A stretch of DNA of 64,000 nucleotides from assembly GCA_030762895.1 (NCBI GenBank), contig CM061063.1:218218103-218282102 (forward strand), written 5' to 3'. Both the position numbers and the translations under genes were made by a program. This DNA is from Sophora flavescens (Eukaryota; Streptophyta; Magnoliopsida; Fabales; Fabaceae). The notes under the pieces were generated by a model, which did no database searches, was not told where the DNA came from, and saw nothing but the letters and a program-made list of their open reading frames with translations. Positions 11,948-23,599 of this stretch are shown one piece after another (the stretch's first letter is position 1; every line of letters begins with the position of its first letter).

Positions 11948-13543
11948 TTAATCCCTCTCTATTTTATTTGAAGCAAGCAGTTTGTTACTTAGTTTACTAT
12001 ATACAAGCCTGCTGGGACAGAACCCTTTGTACAAAGACTCCTCCATAACAAGAACAGCATTCTCAAGCTGTCCTAAATTGCAAAGACCACTGATGATGAA
12101 CTCATAAACTTCAACATCTGAACTATATCCACAATCCTGCATCTCCTGCCACATACTTAACATTGTTCCACATTTTCCAAACTTGGAAAGACGCGTAAGC
12201 ATTATCTTATAACCATCCATTGATATCGTACACCCTAATTTTCGTGCCTTCTTGTAAATGATCAAAGCAGCATATGGTGGACCATAGCTACATAGTCGTT
12301 TGACGATGGACGTTACAGTACCCGTAGAAGGCACAATTCCTCGCCCTAACATCTCATCGAACATCTCTAGTGCATCTGCCACTTTCCGCACTCTGAGAAA
12401 AGCAGTAATGATTCTAGTATATGTATTGACATTAGGTTCACAGTTATCACTCAACATCCCATTATAATACTTCATACACCCATCGAAATCTCCAACCGAC
12501 ACGAAATTGAAAATCATTGCATTGTAACAAGCAGTGTCCAGCTGGAAATTCTTCTCCTCCTTCATAGTACAAAAAACCTCAACAGCATCATCAACCCTAC
12601 CTGCTCTCCCCAAACCTTCGATAAAGAAACTAAACGTCGTGCAATCGGGACAAAACCCATCATCCTCCATTTCCTTCACAATCCTCTCAACCTCACTCAC
12701 CCTACCAACCTTAGACCAACCAGCAGCAACGACATTAGACGTATTAACATCGAACGCCACCTTCCCTCTCATCGATCGCATAACAGAACTCGCGGCGCCT
12801 ACATGAGACCTCTTACATAGGCACGACAAAACCACATTCAAAGCCTCGGTATCGTGATTCATCCCAAGAAAATAATCATCCAAGTTATTAAACACATGAA
12901 TTGCCTTAGACACATGACCAGCCTTAACAAAACTATCAATAACAATAGATAATAGCATTAATAAATCAACTTGAACTACCCTTTCTACCCTCATTTCACA
13001 CAAAACTCCCATCATGAAATTGAAGAATTTCCTTCTCCCTAATGCCTTAACAATGATACAGTAAGTACCAATTTTTTTAGGTACAAGTGGTTGTTTGAGT
13101 CCCCAATTGAAAAATGTAACCATGGATTGGCCACTCATGTTACCCGAGTTAACTACCTTGACTAGAATTTCAACGGCGACGGTTACGCCAACACTGGACA
13201 GGGCTTGTTCAATTACGGATTTGCCCTTTAGTTTTTTAAGGAAGATTCTGTGTAGTTTTTCTTCTGGGGGTAGAAACGCGTCGACGAGTTTTGATTCCAT
13301 GTGGTTGGAAATGGGTGAGTCTGGTTTGGGTGTTGGAGTGGGAAAGAGGTGTGAGATTTGGTGGAGGATGAGGCGTTCGTCGAGATTGTTGGCAGAATAA
13401 TATGGGGTTGTTTGGTTGGGTGGAGAGGTTGAAACGACATCGTTGTGGAGGGAGGAGATTTGGGGAGTGAGGAGGGAAGGGAATGGGTAGGTTTTTCTAG
13501 GTTTGGCGAAACGCAGGAGAAATTGGACAGAACGAAATGCCAT
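11948..13543 (-). CDS. P-class pentatricopeptide repeat protein, shortened by a stop codon
   Basis: Intronless ORF of 531 codons from the first ATG at 13543 (an upstream in-frame GTG at 13561 is not a plausible plant start). The N-terminus, MAFRSVQFLLRFAKPRKTYP, is basic, amphipathic and poor in acids, as in a mitochondrial or plastid targeting peptide. From roughly residue 150 to the end, 35-residue helical repeats of the P class follow one another, for example around YNAMIFNFVSVGDFDGCMKY and YTRIITAFLRVRKVADALEM. P-class PPR proteins bind organellar RNA in a sequence-specific way and affect its stability, splicing or translation. There is no E, DYW or SMR domain. The frame ends at TAA (11948-11950), but the same frame continues into a typical PPR C-terminus to 11867. 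It may be orthologous to Arabidopsis At5g43820, a guess from memory of this PPR type. Confidence 0.85.
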   Translation of the reverse strand: MAFRSVQFLLRFAKPRKTYPFPSLLTPQISSLHNDVVSTSPPNQTTPYYSANNLDERLILHQISHLFPTPTPKPDSPISNHMESKLVDAFLPPEEKLHRIFLKKLKGKSVIEQALSSVGVTVAVEILVKVVNSGNMSGQSMVTFFNWGLKQPLVPKKIGTYCIIVKALGRRKFFNFMMGVLCEMRVERVVQVDLLMLLSIVIDSFVKAGHVSKAIHVFNNLDDYFLGMNHDTEALNVVLSCLCKRSHVGAASSVMRSMRGKVAFDVNTSNVVAAGWSKVGRVSEVERIVKEMEDDGFCPDCTTFSFFIEGLGRAGRVDDAVEVFCTMKEEKNFQLDTACYNAMIFNFVSVGDFDGCMKYYNGMLSDNCEPNVNTYTRIITAFLRVRKVADALEMFDEMLGRGIVPSTGTVTSIVKRLCSYGPPYAALIIYKKARKLGCTISMDGYKIMLTRLSKFGKCGTMLSMWQEMQDCGYSSDVEVYEFIISGLCNLGQLENAVLVMEESLYKGFCPSRLVYSKLSNKLLASNKIERD

Positions 13544-13561
13544 GAATGAAAGGTGCTCCAC

Positions 13562-14779
13562 CTGAGAGGTGGATTAGCATAGCTCGAGAGTAGTAGAAGC
13601 AGTAGCGGTGGAATAGAGCTTATTTAATCAGGAAAGCCAAAGAAAAAGAGTAAAAGTCCATTTTAATTTTTGTTGCATGTAGCATGTAGGGACTAATTTG
13701 TCCCACGATATCAATTATCATATACTATAGATACTAAATTGGGTTACTTAAATAAATTGGGTTCCTTAAAAAAATTAATTAGGAACTTTATTGGGTCAAT
13801 GCATAATTGTTTTCATAGTTTATTCTGGACTATGGACACCTGGACACATAACAATACACATCAACACTCTAATGGTGTGTTCAGGATGGAGACAAACGGA
13901 GGGACTAAAATGTCCCTCTTTTGTCATTTTCGATGACTATTTGGTGAGTTTTTTTTCCTCGTGGAAGAAAAGTGGTACCTCAAAAATTATAAGGAACTAA
14001 AATGAGCCTTTACTCAAAACCAAATCAGATAAATTATTCACCTTATTAAACTTGACCTTCATCATTTCGATTTCGGGTTAATCGACTGATTAATTTTTGT
14101 TGATTTTTAAATCCATCAAAGTTGTGAATTTTTGTACCTAACATGGATTGTCATATTTGTTTAAGTCTTCCGCTCATACTAGGTATGACTTGGGTTCAAA
14201 TCTCGTGTTTTTCCTTTTGGTAGACGATATATAAATTCAACTATAAATCTTTGCCGATGTTGGTGGTCTTCTCGAACTCTGTCCTTCCTATAATCTAAAT
14301 TTTTCATATAAAAAAAACTTGTGCATTTTGAAGTTTTGCATAATTTCATACAATTTAGCGCATTCTATCCCATCATCCTTTTGCATATGATTTAGGGCAT
14401 TTTGTTTATCTATGTAGCATGCATGCAATCCTAGCATAAATTCAAAGGAGTTGTCAACTTATCAAGAATTCAAGCATTAGGACCATATGTCCAAGTGACT
14501 AAAAGTCTTAAGGTATGAGATATTCTATGTAACAGAATGTTTTTTTTTTTTTGGCTCAAAGGATTAATAATGATAAGCAAAACCAATTTTAGATAATCAA
14601 GTTTTTCAAACTTATAAAAGAAAATAATCTTTAAGATATTTTCTAAATGAATTTTTTTGCAAAATCAAATCCATTCAATTGCTTCTTTAATTTTTTTGGC
14701 AAAGAACAATTTTGATAGATTAAATCGGTTTCACATTATGTAAAAAAAAATGATTTCACATTTTTTTATCAATTGATCT
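13562..14779. other. 5' flank of the PPR gene and intergenic sequence
   Basis: A TTAAATAAG string (minus strand, near 13621-13629) could serve as a weak TATA element for the PPR gene. At about 14165-14212 a B-box-like GGTTCAAATC appears without a convincing A box, so I do not call a SINE. Nothing else is recognisable. Confidence 0.4.
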
Positions 14780-15975
14780 AAATCTCTCTTGCAATTAATT
14801 TTATATGCTATTCATTTGACACAAAATTCACTACAACTGATTTCAAGAAATCTTCAATCGGTTACTTATTGCTCAATCAATTGCAATCAAGCTCATTTGA
14901 TTGCACAACTTCAAAGAGCACACTTTTTCTGCATTCAATCGATTGTGTCTCATTGTCCATTCGATTGGAAATTCAAAGGATTCCTTTTTATGGTATTCAA
15001 TTGATTGATCCATTGTTCAATCTTTTGACAAATTTGCAATCCATTTACTTAGCAATTCAATCGATTGTCGAACCTCGTAGGACTCATTTTTAAAGCATTT
15101 AATCTATTGACTCTCCATGCTCAATCGATTGCACTGATTCAAGAATGCATTTTTAAAGGAATCAATCTATTGATTGTTCTTGTTCAATCGATTTCATCAA
15201 GGAAAATGGCAGCAACAGATACTTTCACAAAATCAGCTCTTATCTTGCTTAGTTTTCGAAAACGTGCTAATTGTCTTTTTTTTAAAAATAAAAAAAGAAG
15301 AAGAGATCTGGTCTTTTGAAAGGAAACGAAAGCATTTTGAGAAATACATCATATTGCTTATAAAATCATTTGATCCAAAAATTCTTGTTCTTACTGTTAC
15401 ATTCTCATAGGCTTTAACATGTATCATTTGCACTGCCTAGAGTGCTTTCATTTCTTCTACTCTTTGTATCAACTCAGAAATAGGGTGTGGTATCCCTAGG
15501 TTGAGGGTGATGTATCTCTCTGGTTAGAAGGTGAGGCATTCTTCTGTCGTAAAAGGATGAGGCATTCGTTTGGTGTGTGGCTTTAGGCTCAAAAGCGCAG
15601 GTGAGGCATCCCGGAGGCGCTAAGAAGAGTGCTAAAGGTCGTTGAGACTCTTACACGTGGGTGAGGTAACTCAAAAGGCATGGTTAGAGTGCTCTGTGGT
15701 ATAATGGTATTCAAGCACCTTCAAGCTTGGTATTAGTGGATAAATCCTGAAAACATATTCTTTGAATTAGAAGTAGGTCACCAATGGTAGGTGGCCAAAC
15801 CAGGATAAATCTGGTTTGCAAGCTTTTCTTCTCTATATATTTATTTTGTGATTTATTATTATTCTTCTTCTTTAGCGCTTTGATTCTTTTCACTGTGTGC
15901 TCATTAATTTTTAATGGAGAATTTTTTTTCTATAAATGAATATAGAAAAATTCATAAACTCAATTCACCCCCTAT
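14780..15975 (+). mobile_element. SIRE/Maximus-like copia LTR (solo or truncated)
   Basis: The 3' part ends aaactcaattcaccccctat then tgagt, the same terminal motif that is read in reverse at 43175-43220 in the SIRE-like LTR there. The strings gaggcatc and gtgtggtatccc in 15480-15680 match, in reverse complement, the ataccacac and gatacctcaccc strings of 43830-43890. No primer site follows and the 5' end was not found; limits are approximate. Its upstream part (14780-15200) is built of repeats with an AATCGATTG core. Confidence 0.55.
14850..15195. repeat. Degenerate repeats with an AATCGATTG palindromic core
   Basis: The motif TTCAATCGATTG and one-base variants (caatcaattg, cattcgattg, caatctattg) recur about every 30-55 bp. 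The spacers differ in sequence, so this is not a simple tandem array. It lies inside the SIRE-like LTR. Confidence 0.7.
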
Positions 15976-16281
15976 TGAGTCGAAGCCACCTATTCCAATA
16001 GTATATTTATGTCTTCATTTGGAGTTAGGACTAATATGAATTCTATGGTTATTATATACTATTACTATGTTATGCATTAACCTTTTTTTGTGCACCAAGG
16101 ATGTCCTCAACTAACAGTTGAAGACTAATCTCTTTCAACGCACATATATGCTAAATTGGGTACGACTTCTTCCAATAAAGTCTTTTCCATACACATGGTT
16201 AGGGACATGCTTAAGGCACCTAACTATTTACAAACTATATCGGGCCTTGTTGGTTGTTATGGATTAACCTTAATATCAAGG
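15976..16281. other. Intergenic between SIRE-like LTR and CACTA-1
   Basis: No ORF or repeat is recognisable. Confidence 0.5.
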
Positions 16282-16305
16282 TTTCACTAGTGCACAAAGG
16301 GGATT

Positions 16306-16652
16306 CCACATCGGTTATTTTTGGCTTTCCACATCGGTTTTGAAACTGATGTGGAAACGACCGATGTGGTTTATTGCCACTTTACACATCGGTTTTAAAA
16401 CCGATGTGTAAAGTATATTTTAAACATCGGTTTAATACTAACCGATGTGTAAAATTAATTTAGCAATTGATAAGCAGTTGTAAATTTAACTTTCTACATC
16501 GGTTTTGCAAAAAACCGATGTGTAAAATTGACCTTCTACATCGGTTTTATAAAGAACCGATGTGTAAATTTAAATTTACACATCGGTTTTATGTAAAACC
16601 GATGTAGAAAGTTAAATATACACATCGGTTACTGAGAACCGATGTGTAAAAT
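16306..16652. repeat. Left subterminal repeat zone of CACTA-1
   Basis: At least seven inverted pairs of the form ACATCGGTT, a 4-8 bp loop, then AACCGATGT. In related systems such motifs are bound by the accessory protein (TnpA in maize Spm); that role is inferred here. Confidence 0.9.
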
Positions 16653-16970
16653 CTCTTTTTTTTTAATCGATATTTACATTTCAATCATTCTGTTTCACTA
16701 ATGCGGATCAATAAACAAACCAAAGAAGACCACGATCAAACAAGAAACAACAACAGAACACCAAACCAGTTTTGACACAATCATTCAAAAGCAAAACATA
16801 CTTCATTCAATTTTCTTATGAATGAAAACAACACTTTATCAAAGCTACATCAAAACACGAGAGAAGAAAAATTGAACCGGACACGAGCACTAATACATAT
16901 CATCGAGTCAAAGGTACGTACACTATAGCTAGTATATGATAAGTTTTTAAACTAACTACATATATACAAA

Positions 16971-18667
16971 CTATGGGTGGTACACTTCAAGAAAGAAAGT
17001 TGCCCAACGCCTCTTTATGATGTTGATGTCGAAACCGGACAATGGAGATGGATTGTTGAATATCTGCAAGTTTAATTGGACAAAAGATTATTACTTTTAA
17101 GTAATAAACTAACATAAAACATATAACGAATCTATACTATTACTTCTAATTGTGTCAATTAACATTTACCTCACTCCATCTTTCAGTGATCCCGGAGGAG
17201 ATAATTTCCAACATCCACTGCATCACATAGTAGCCACATTCCCATGACCCACGTTGTATACGTGACTACGTACAAATGAAACCCAATTAGAATATGAGGA
17301 ATTAAATAAAATAGAAATCAATTATTGTACCCACTGCATTTGATGCATTTGAACTAATAAATATCTTACGCTGGGAATAATCCATCCGATAGCCCGAGTA
17401 CGCCTTTCACCACGCTGCATGTGGGATGCATTAATAGACCTATCATGACAAAAACATTAATTAAAGTATATATAATAGATTTCAGATAATTAAAACAACT
17501 GCATTACTGATTATAAAGTATTTTAACGCTTACGTTTCGATGACCGTCTTGAGTTCATTCGCGGCTTATGTCCCAATGAGCGTAAGAAGACCACGACGTT
17601 CATTCTTGGGTACAAGAGCAACAGATTGCCAATGCTTGCTGTATTTGCGGAACAATTAGTGATCGTAAGTCATATATAGTTATACTTAAATTAATAACCG
17701 GTACTTACTTATTGAGATAAGGCGCAAGATAGAATTGATGATCGTCTCGGGCAAGTATATCACGTATGTTAGTGACCGGGTCTTCCGATGCTACGAGAAC
17801 ATCACCCTGAATGAACATGGGGTCAATGAACCCATAAAGGGCGAGGTTACCCTGATCGACTAACATACGATGCAGATACCTAATATATTGGAAAAACATG
17901 TTAATTATCATTGTATTTAAAAAATTAATTACGTACTTAACTTATAAATAAAATGTACTTACGTGCACCAAAACGATATGTGTGCAGAACTGGCCATTTC
18001 TTTATTGAGTGCCATCTCCATAAGTTCTTTCTTTGGTATATACTGATTCACCAGGGCTGGGATCATGTTCCAACGTTACCAATGCTGCATCATCCTCCAT
18101 GGTGACAACCTGTATAGCAAGATCTTTGAAAACATCACCATGGCCAGGTACCCCTTTGTCGATCCCCTAAACAACATAGATATATATTAGTAATCACGGA
18201 TAATTAAGTTATTTAATTCGTTATGAACTAAATGGTCAAATGAATACCTTGACAGGAGCAGACATCTCTGGTCTTCCTAGATCCGACCTTTTAGGCACAA
18301 TATCATTTCCAACATCCTATAACAAATACAAATAAAGCATTATCTTTAAACAATAATAAATATATTTCAACTATGAATATAGAAAAACACAACTAACCGA
18401 ATACCTCAGATGCAACAAGAAAGCTGACCAGGTCTTCTTGGCCGGAGGATGAAGTTCACGGGGCCCGACCCCACTGTTTGAACCTCCTCAGTGGGCACAG
18501 GGACTCGAGCATCAGCATCTCGAATAATCTCAACAGACACCCTCAGATGATCGTCCGGTAATAACCGATGGTGTATGGTATTACCTAACTTATTATATGT
18601 CCTACCCAATGCCACTAAGCGGCGATGATGATGATGATCATCAACATACAGCTCACACCTATCAGGG

Positions 18668-18709
<42 letters not shown>

Positions 18710-20010
18710 GCAGCATCATCATCATTTTCAGGATGATGAGGAGGATCACATGAGCCCTTAGTGCTCACATGGACAGAGGGTTGGACAGAGGGTTGGACAC
18801 CGGCTGTCATCTGCTGGGACAAAGAAGTAAATATTGCCATCTGCTGGGCAAACTGCTCGTTCATCTCCTGTCGAAGCTCAGCTGCAATCTCCTGTTTTAG
18901 TTGTGCTCTATCTGCAACCGAATCCCTGTGGGAGGAATGTGAAGATGAACCATGGTATTGGCGAATGCCGACTCCCCATCCAACACCAATGACACGGCCC
19001 GGTGGTTTGGTTTACCGATGGCAGTAGATAAGATATCATTGCGTCCTCTAGGAACAAAGGTTCCTTGGGTTAGCTGATCATCCAAGGCATCCTATCACAT
19101 AAAAATATCAGGTCACATTACAATTCGGTAACAATCTTAAAATGACAATTACAACAAACTATACTTACAATCCTCTCTCGGCTACTTGGCGGGCCTCCTC
19201 GGATGTATATTGTCCCGTTTTTCTTTGTCGGCCCCTCTTCCATGAACGATGGCGTGGGGGTGGAGGTGGATCAACAACCTCTGGAAGATTTTCAGCATTA
19301 GGATCCGCTTGAGATGCTTTGCCTGGCGACGTGCTTTCTTTTCCTCTTCAACCATTTTCTTAACAAGCTTTTTATATCCCCCACGAGACATGACATGGGG
19401 GTAGACATTCTTGCTTTGGTTTTCCTGCCCCTTTTTCCTCTTCTCCTGTTATAAATAAAAGACAATTAAATTACATAAGTAAATGAAATTAATGCAATTA
19501 CATAAATTTAGAGACAAATCAAATAAGTTAACCTGAAAGTCGGGATCACGTCGGCTCAGAACAAAGCGATCCCACGTCGCCTTGTCAAGAAACGGATACA
19601 CCTCAAGTGGGTTCTTTTTACTTTTTGGACCGAATATATAGTATCCGCCCAGGTCGGCCTTAAAACCCCCAACAACGCTCTCCAAGATACTTCAAGAACG
19701 CTTCTTCATAGCGTATGTATCCGGTATGTCAAATGTCAACTACATTAAGACCAAAAGAATCAACGAATTACTGTATGATATTATTAAGATAAAAATAAAG
19801 TAGATACAGACAAACACAGGACGTAGAAGTATAGATACCAGAATACTCTCCCATATCTGCTCCTTCACGTCCGCCGGTACATCTCTCCACCTATCAATGA
19901 GTATACTAGGCCTGTTCCTAGCAAGGGTCGCCACAAAACTGGTAAACTGATCTTCCATTGGCCCAATAGGTTTGAGGTTATCATCAAAATCTACTCTTAA
20001 GAAAGTCTTG
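16971..20010 (-). pseudogene. CACTA-1 second ORF: Transposase_24-like protein with Ulp1-like C-terminal peptidase, broken
   Basis: Read on the minus strand in exons. The N-terminus starts near RVDFDDNLKPIGPMEDQF and continues YPFLDKATWDRFVLSRRDPD at about 19540-19600. Next come SRGGYKKLVKKMVEEEKKAR, a proline-rich block, RGRNDILSTAIGKP, the glutamine-rich EMNEQFAQQMAIF, an Asp run, and RDADARVPVPTEEVQTVG. This order is that of plant En/Spm Transposase_24 proteins. Downstream exons resemble Ulp1/C48 peptidases found at the end of many CACTA ORFs: KHWQSVALVPKN holds the likely catalytic His (codon 17632-17634) and RGSWECGYYVMQW the likely catalytic Cys (17236-17238). The stop is TAG at 16971. 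Defects: an in-frame TAA at 17576-17578 and frameshifts near 19310 and 18950. Its start runs directly on from the transposase without the usual DUF4216 segment. Confidence 0.8.
18661..18725. repeat. (CAT)n trinucleotide repeat encoding an Asp run
   Basis: A tract of CAT repeats (ATG/GAT on the minus strand) that, in the second-ORF frame, reads as 14 consecutive Asp residues. Repeat slippage has probably lengthened an acidic linker present in this protein family. Confidence 0.9.
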
Positions 20011-22535
20011 TTATGCTTGTTCAAACACCATTTTTCATTCATTCTAGGGTAAGTTTCATTGATAATGCTTTTATGCTCACATAAGTATGGTTCAACCTCA
20101 TCAGTGTTATTCAATATATACAAATGTGCTTGAAGCACTTCCTCCCGATCCATGCTCTTAACAGTGATACCTCGTGTACCCTTACCATCATATCTTCCTT
20201 CGTGACGAGACTTCGGAAGCCCTACAGGTTCCGCTTCTGACATGTAGTCTGTACAAAACTCAATAGCTTCTTCTGCAACATACCTTTCAACAATAGATGC
20301 TTCGGGACGGTGTGGATTTTTCATATATCCTTTCAGGATCTTCATGTATCGCTCAACCGGGTACATCCACCTTAAATAAACGGGACCGCACAATCTAATC
20401 TCCTCACTAGATGAACAATCAAATGAACCATGATGTCAAAAAATGAAGGTGGAAAATACATCTCCAATTGGCACAATACAATGGCTGCCTCATTTTCCAA
20501 CTCATCCAAATTTTTAGTGTCAATGACCTTGCTACATATAGCATTGAAGAATAAGCATAACCTAGTAATGGCATGTCTGACTTTTTTTAGGCAATATGTC
20601 ACGAATGGCCACTGGTAGTAGTTGTTGCATCAAGACATGACAATCATGAGACTTTAAGCCAACTAATTTGAGATCTGTCATTGAGACAAGTCTTCTGATA
20701 TTTGAAGAGTAACCCTGTGGCACTTTGACTCCCCGTAGACATTCACAGAAACTTCTTTTCTCTTTTTTTGATAAAGTATGACATGCTGGGGGCAAATAAG
20801 TCTTCTTATCCCCCACTTTAAGTGGAGCTAACTGCTCTCGTATACCCATCGCAACTAGATCCAGACGAGCATTCACACCATCCTTTGTCTTGCCTTGAAT
20901 GTTGAGAAGCGTTCGATTAAACTGTCACACACATTTTCTCTACATGCATCACATCAATACAATGTCTTACATCAAGCTTGCACCAAGATATGGAAGATCA
21001 AAGAAGATCGACCTCTTCTTCCATATTTTCTTCTCTGTAGCCTTCTTCTGGGTCTTCCCATAGATAACATTAGGCTTGTTCACCCTTTCATAAACTTGCT
21101 CTCCAGTCAAGGCCACCGGAGCAATTTCATTCTCCGGAAGTCCATTGAAAGCTTTCCTCAATCTACGATAAGGATGATTACGTCGGAGAAATCTCCGATG
21201 CCCAAGGTAGACCGTCTTCCTTCCATGTTGCAGTTGATGGTAACATGTGCCTTCTTCACATATTGGACATGCTTTATGCCCCTTAACACTATACCCACAC
21301 AGGTTCCCGTATGCTGGAAAGTCATTGATGGTGCAAAATAACATGGCACGCAATCTGAATGTCTCACGGCAATACCCGTCGATCACATCAACGCCTTCAT
21401 CCCACATCATTCTCAAGTCTTCAATCAAGGGACTCAGATAAACATCAATATCATTTCCTGGCTGTTTAGGACCCGAAATCATCATACTTAACATAATGTA
21501 TTTGCGCTTCATGCACAACCAAGGAGACAGGTTGTAAATTACAAGGAGAACAGGCCATGAACTATGAATACTACTTAAGTTTCCATATGGATTCATTCCA
21601 TCGGTAGCAAGTCCAAGCCTGAGGTTTACGGGCTCATTGCCGAAATCCGGAAACAAACTATCAATTCTCTTCCATTGCAAAGAATCGGCCGGATGGCGAA
21701 GCTGTCCCATCACACTTCCTCTCATCTGCATGCCATCTAATGTTCTTTGCGTCATTTACATTAGCAAACAATCGCTTGAACCGCGGAATCACGGGAAGAT
21801 ACCATAACACCTTCGCAGGAGGACCTTTAGTGACCACATCACAACTAGAATCACCATCCTTCACTTTGTAGCGTGATACCCCACACCGGGCACTCGTGCA
21901 TCTCTTCAAACTCTTTCTGTACAATATGCAATCATTGGGGCAAGCGTGTATTTTCTTATACTCCATACCCATCGGACACAATATCTTCTTCGCCTCATAG
22001 TTTCGAGATGGCAATGTGTTGCCTTCTGAAGCATTTCTTTCAACAACTCAAGCAATTCGGTAAAGCTTTTATCGCTCCACCCATTTCTCGCCTTCACATT
22101 GAACAATCTTAACACCGCCGACAACCGTGTGAAATTAGTGCACCACGGATACAAAGCCACTTGCGCATCACTGCACAAAGTATCATACACATGTGCGCGC
22201 CGAAAAGACTCTTGCCCAACATCACGGATCATGTCCTCTAGTCCATCGTCCATTTCCACGTCATCAACTTCCTCTCTATCCGACACCCTCGGCCTGTCTA
22301 ACGATTCACCATGGCATATCCATGTTGTATAACTCTTGCAAATCCCCTCACAAATAAGATGATCACGTATCTCCTCGGCTTCTAGTCGTCTCTCATTCAA
22401 ACAGTTAACACAAGGACAATAAAACCTTCCGTTACCACTATCAGGAGCATTTGTTTTTGCAAACTGTAGAAAATCTTCCACTCCATTCTCATACTCATCA
22501 CTTGTCCGTCTAGCATTCATCCAACCGCGATCCAT
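19990..22535 (-). pseudogene. CACTA-1 TNP2-type transposase, frameshifted
   Basis: ATG at 22533-22535 opens a Transposase-associated domain (MDRGWMNAR, then FYCPCVNCLN with its Cys pair, then HLICEGICKSYTTWICHGE). Next comes the Transposase_21 core: CPMGMEYKKIHACPNDCILY, GLATDGMNPYGNLSS, PWLCMKRKYIMLSMMI, CTINDFPAYGNLCGY, the Cys pair of CPICEEGTC and KKRSIFFDLPYL. DUF4218 follows: LKSHDCHVLMQQLLP and QLEMYFPPSFFDIMVHLIVH. The family makes the enzyme that cuts the element ends. The frame shifts near 22015, 21715, 20970, 20585 and 20400, and the string GVHEDNHDCPKCG seen in CACTA-2 is shortened near 21905. At about 19997 the protein jumps from NKHNKTFL straight into the second ORF. Confidence 0.9.
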
Positions 22536-22539
22536 GACT

Positions 22540-22985
22540 AAACCAATACCTTCGTACTTAGTCCAACATATTCATCAACCACTTCTTATGACAGGGTATG
22601 GCCCTATCCCATTCGAGAAGAAACTTTTCCAACATTCGGTTAACAGTTAGTCCTTAACTCTCATGCTCATACTCGACAAAATTTCGGCAGCATTTCCCCG
22701 CGGTCTCCGACGTACACTACTTGAACGCGATGACATCCACCACGATAAAGTATGCACCCGGAGAACGAAAGGAAATGTATCAATCCGAACTTTCATCAAG
22801 TATATAACATTAGAACCAATGAATAACTATTTTAACTGAATTAAGAAAAAGTTTTTTCCCAAACTGTCCAACTTTGGACAATTCAAGATCCAACACAATG
22901 AGCGGTACATTAAGCACGTACACGTACGCTCATTAGTATTGCATCTCAAACGGGAAACTAAGGCTTTACTATTTATGTAGCTTGC
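22540..22985. other. Leader upstream of the CACTA-1 transposase
   Basis: No ORF is recognisable. It lies between the transposase ATG and the palindromic array. Confidence 0.5.
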
Positions 22986-22995
22986 ATGAAGATGG

Positions 22996-23590
22996 GGCTT
23001 GAAAAGTGAAGAAAATTAGCCAAACAGAGCCCTTCACGGCCTAGCCTTGAAAGCCATCACGGCCGTGATCGAGTATAGCTTAAAAGAAAGAATGGAAAAG
23101 TCAGAACTGGTCACGGCCATCCCGTGATGCCCATCACGGCCGTGACATGTCAGCTGTACCAGACCCTCACAGGCAGAACTGATCACGGCCAGGCCGTGAT
23201 GGTGGTCACGGCCGTGACAGACCAACCAGTGAAGCAACCTCTAAGGCAGAACCTATCACGGCCTGGCCGTGATGGCCATCACGGCCGTGACATGCCAACT
23301 GAACCAGACCCTCACAGGCAGAACTGATCACGGCCTAGCCGTGATGGTGGTCACGGCCGTGATAGACTAACCAGTAAAGCAACCTCCAAGGCAGAACCTG
23401 TCACGGCCTGGCCGTGATGGCCATCACGGCCGTGACATGCCAATCGAACCGCACCCTCACAGAGCAGAATCGATCACGGCCTTGCCGTGATGGTGGTCAC
23501 GGCCGTGACAGAACAACCATGGAAGCAACCTCCCGGTCGAGAATCCGTCACGGCCAAGCCGTGACGTGCAAAGACGGCCGTGACGGGTGA
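22996..23590. repeat. Array of TCACGGCCGTGA palindromes in CACTA-1
   Basis: Two palindromes alternate: the perfect 12-mer TCACGGCCGTGA and a longer ATCACGGCC-N-GGCCGTGAT. Each close pair is separated by GG, GGCC or GGTGG, and pairs are spaced by two alternating spacers (one holding ccagaccctcacaggcagaa, the other aaccagtgaagcaacctc). The dimer period is about 146 bp (compare 23255 and 23401). The 5' edge, cttgaaaagtgaagaaaat then agccaaacagagccc, is shared with the Athila-like LTR near 28835-28872. The array is very CpG-rich against its surroundings. Confidence 0.9.
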
Positions 23591-23599
23591 TACCACCAC

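Noticed and set aside
13544..13561. Upstream GTG as the PPR start
   Set aside because: Nuclear plant genes start at ATG; the ATG at 13543 begins a good targeting peptide.
14165..14212. tRNA-derived SINE
   Set aside because: A B-box-like GGTTCAAATC is present, but no convincing A box, tail or target duplication was found.
18761..19027. Plus-strand 88-codon frame
   Set aside because: Antisense shadow of the CACTA-1 second ORF.
22996..23590. Palindromic array as a CRISPR array
   Set aside because: Spacers repeat in two alternating types and are not unique, the repeats themselves vary, and the context is a plant transposon without cas genes.
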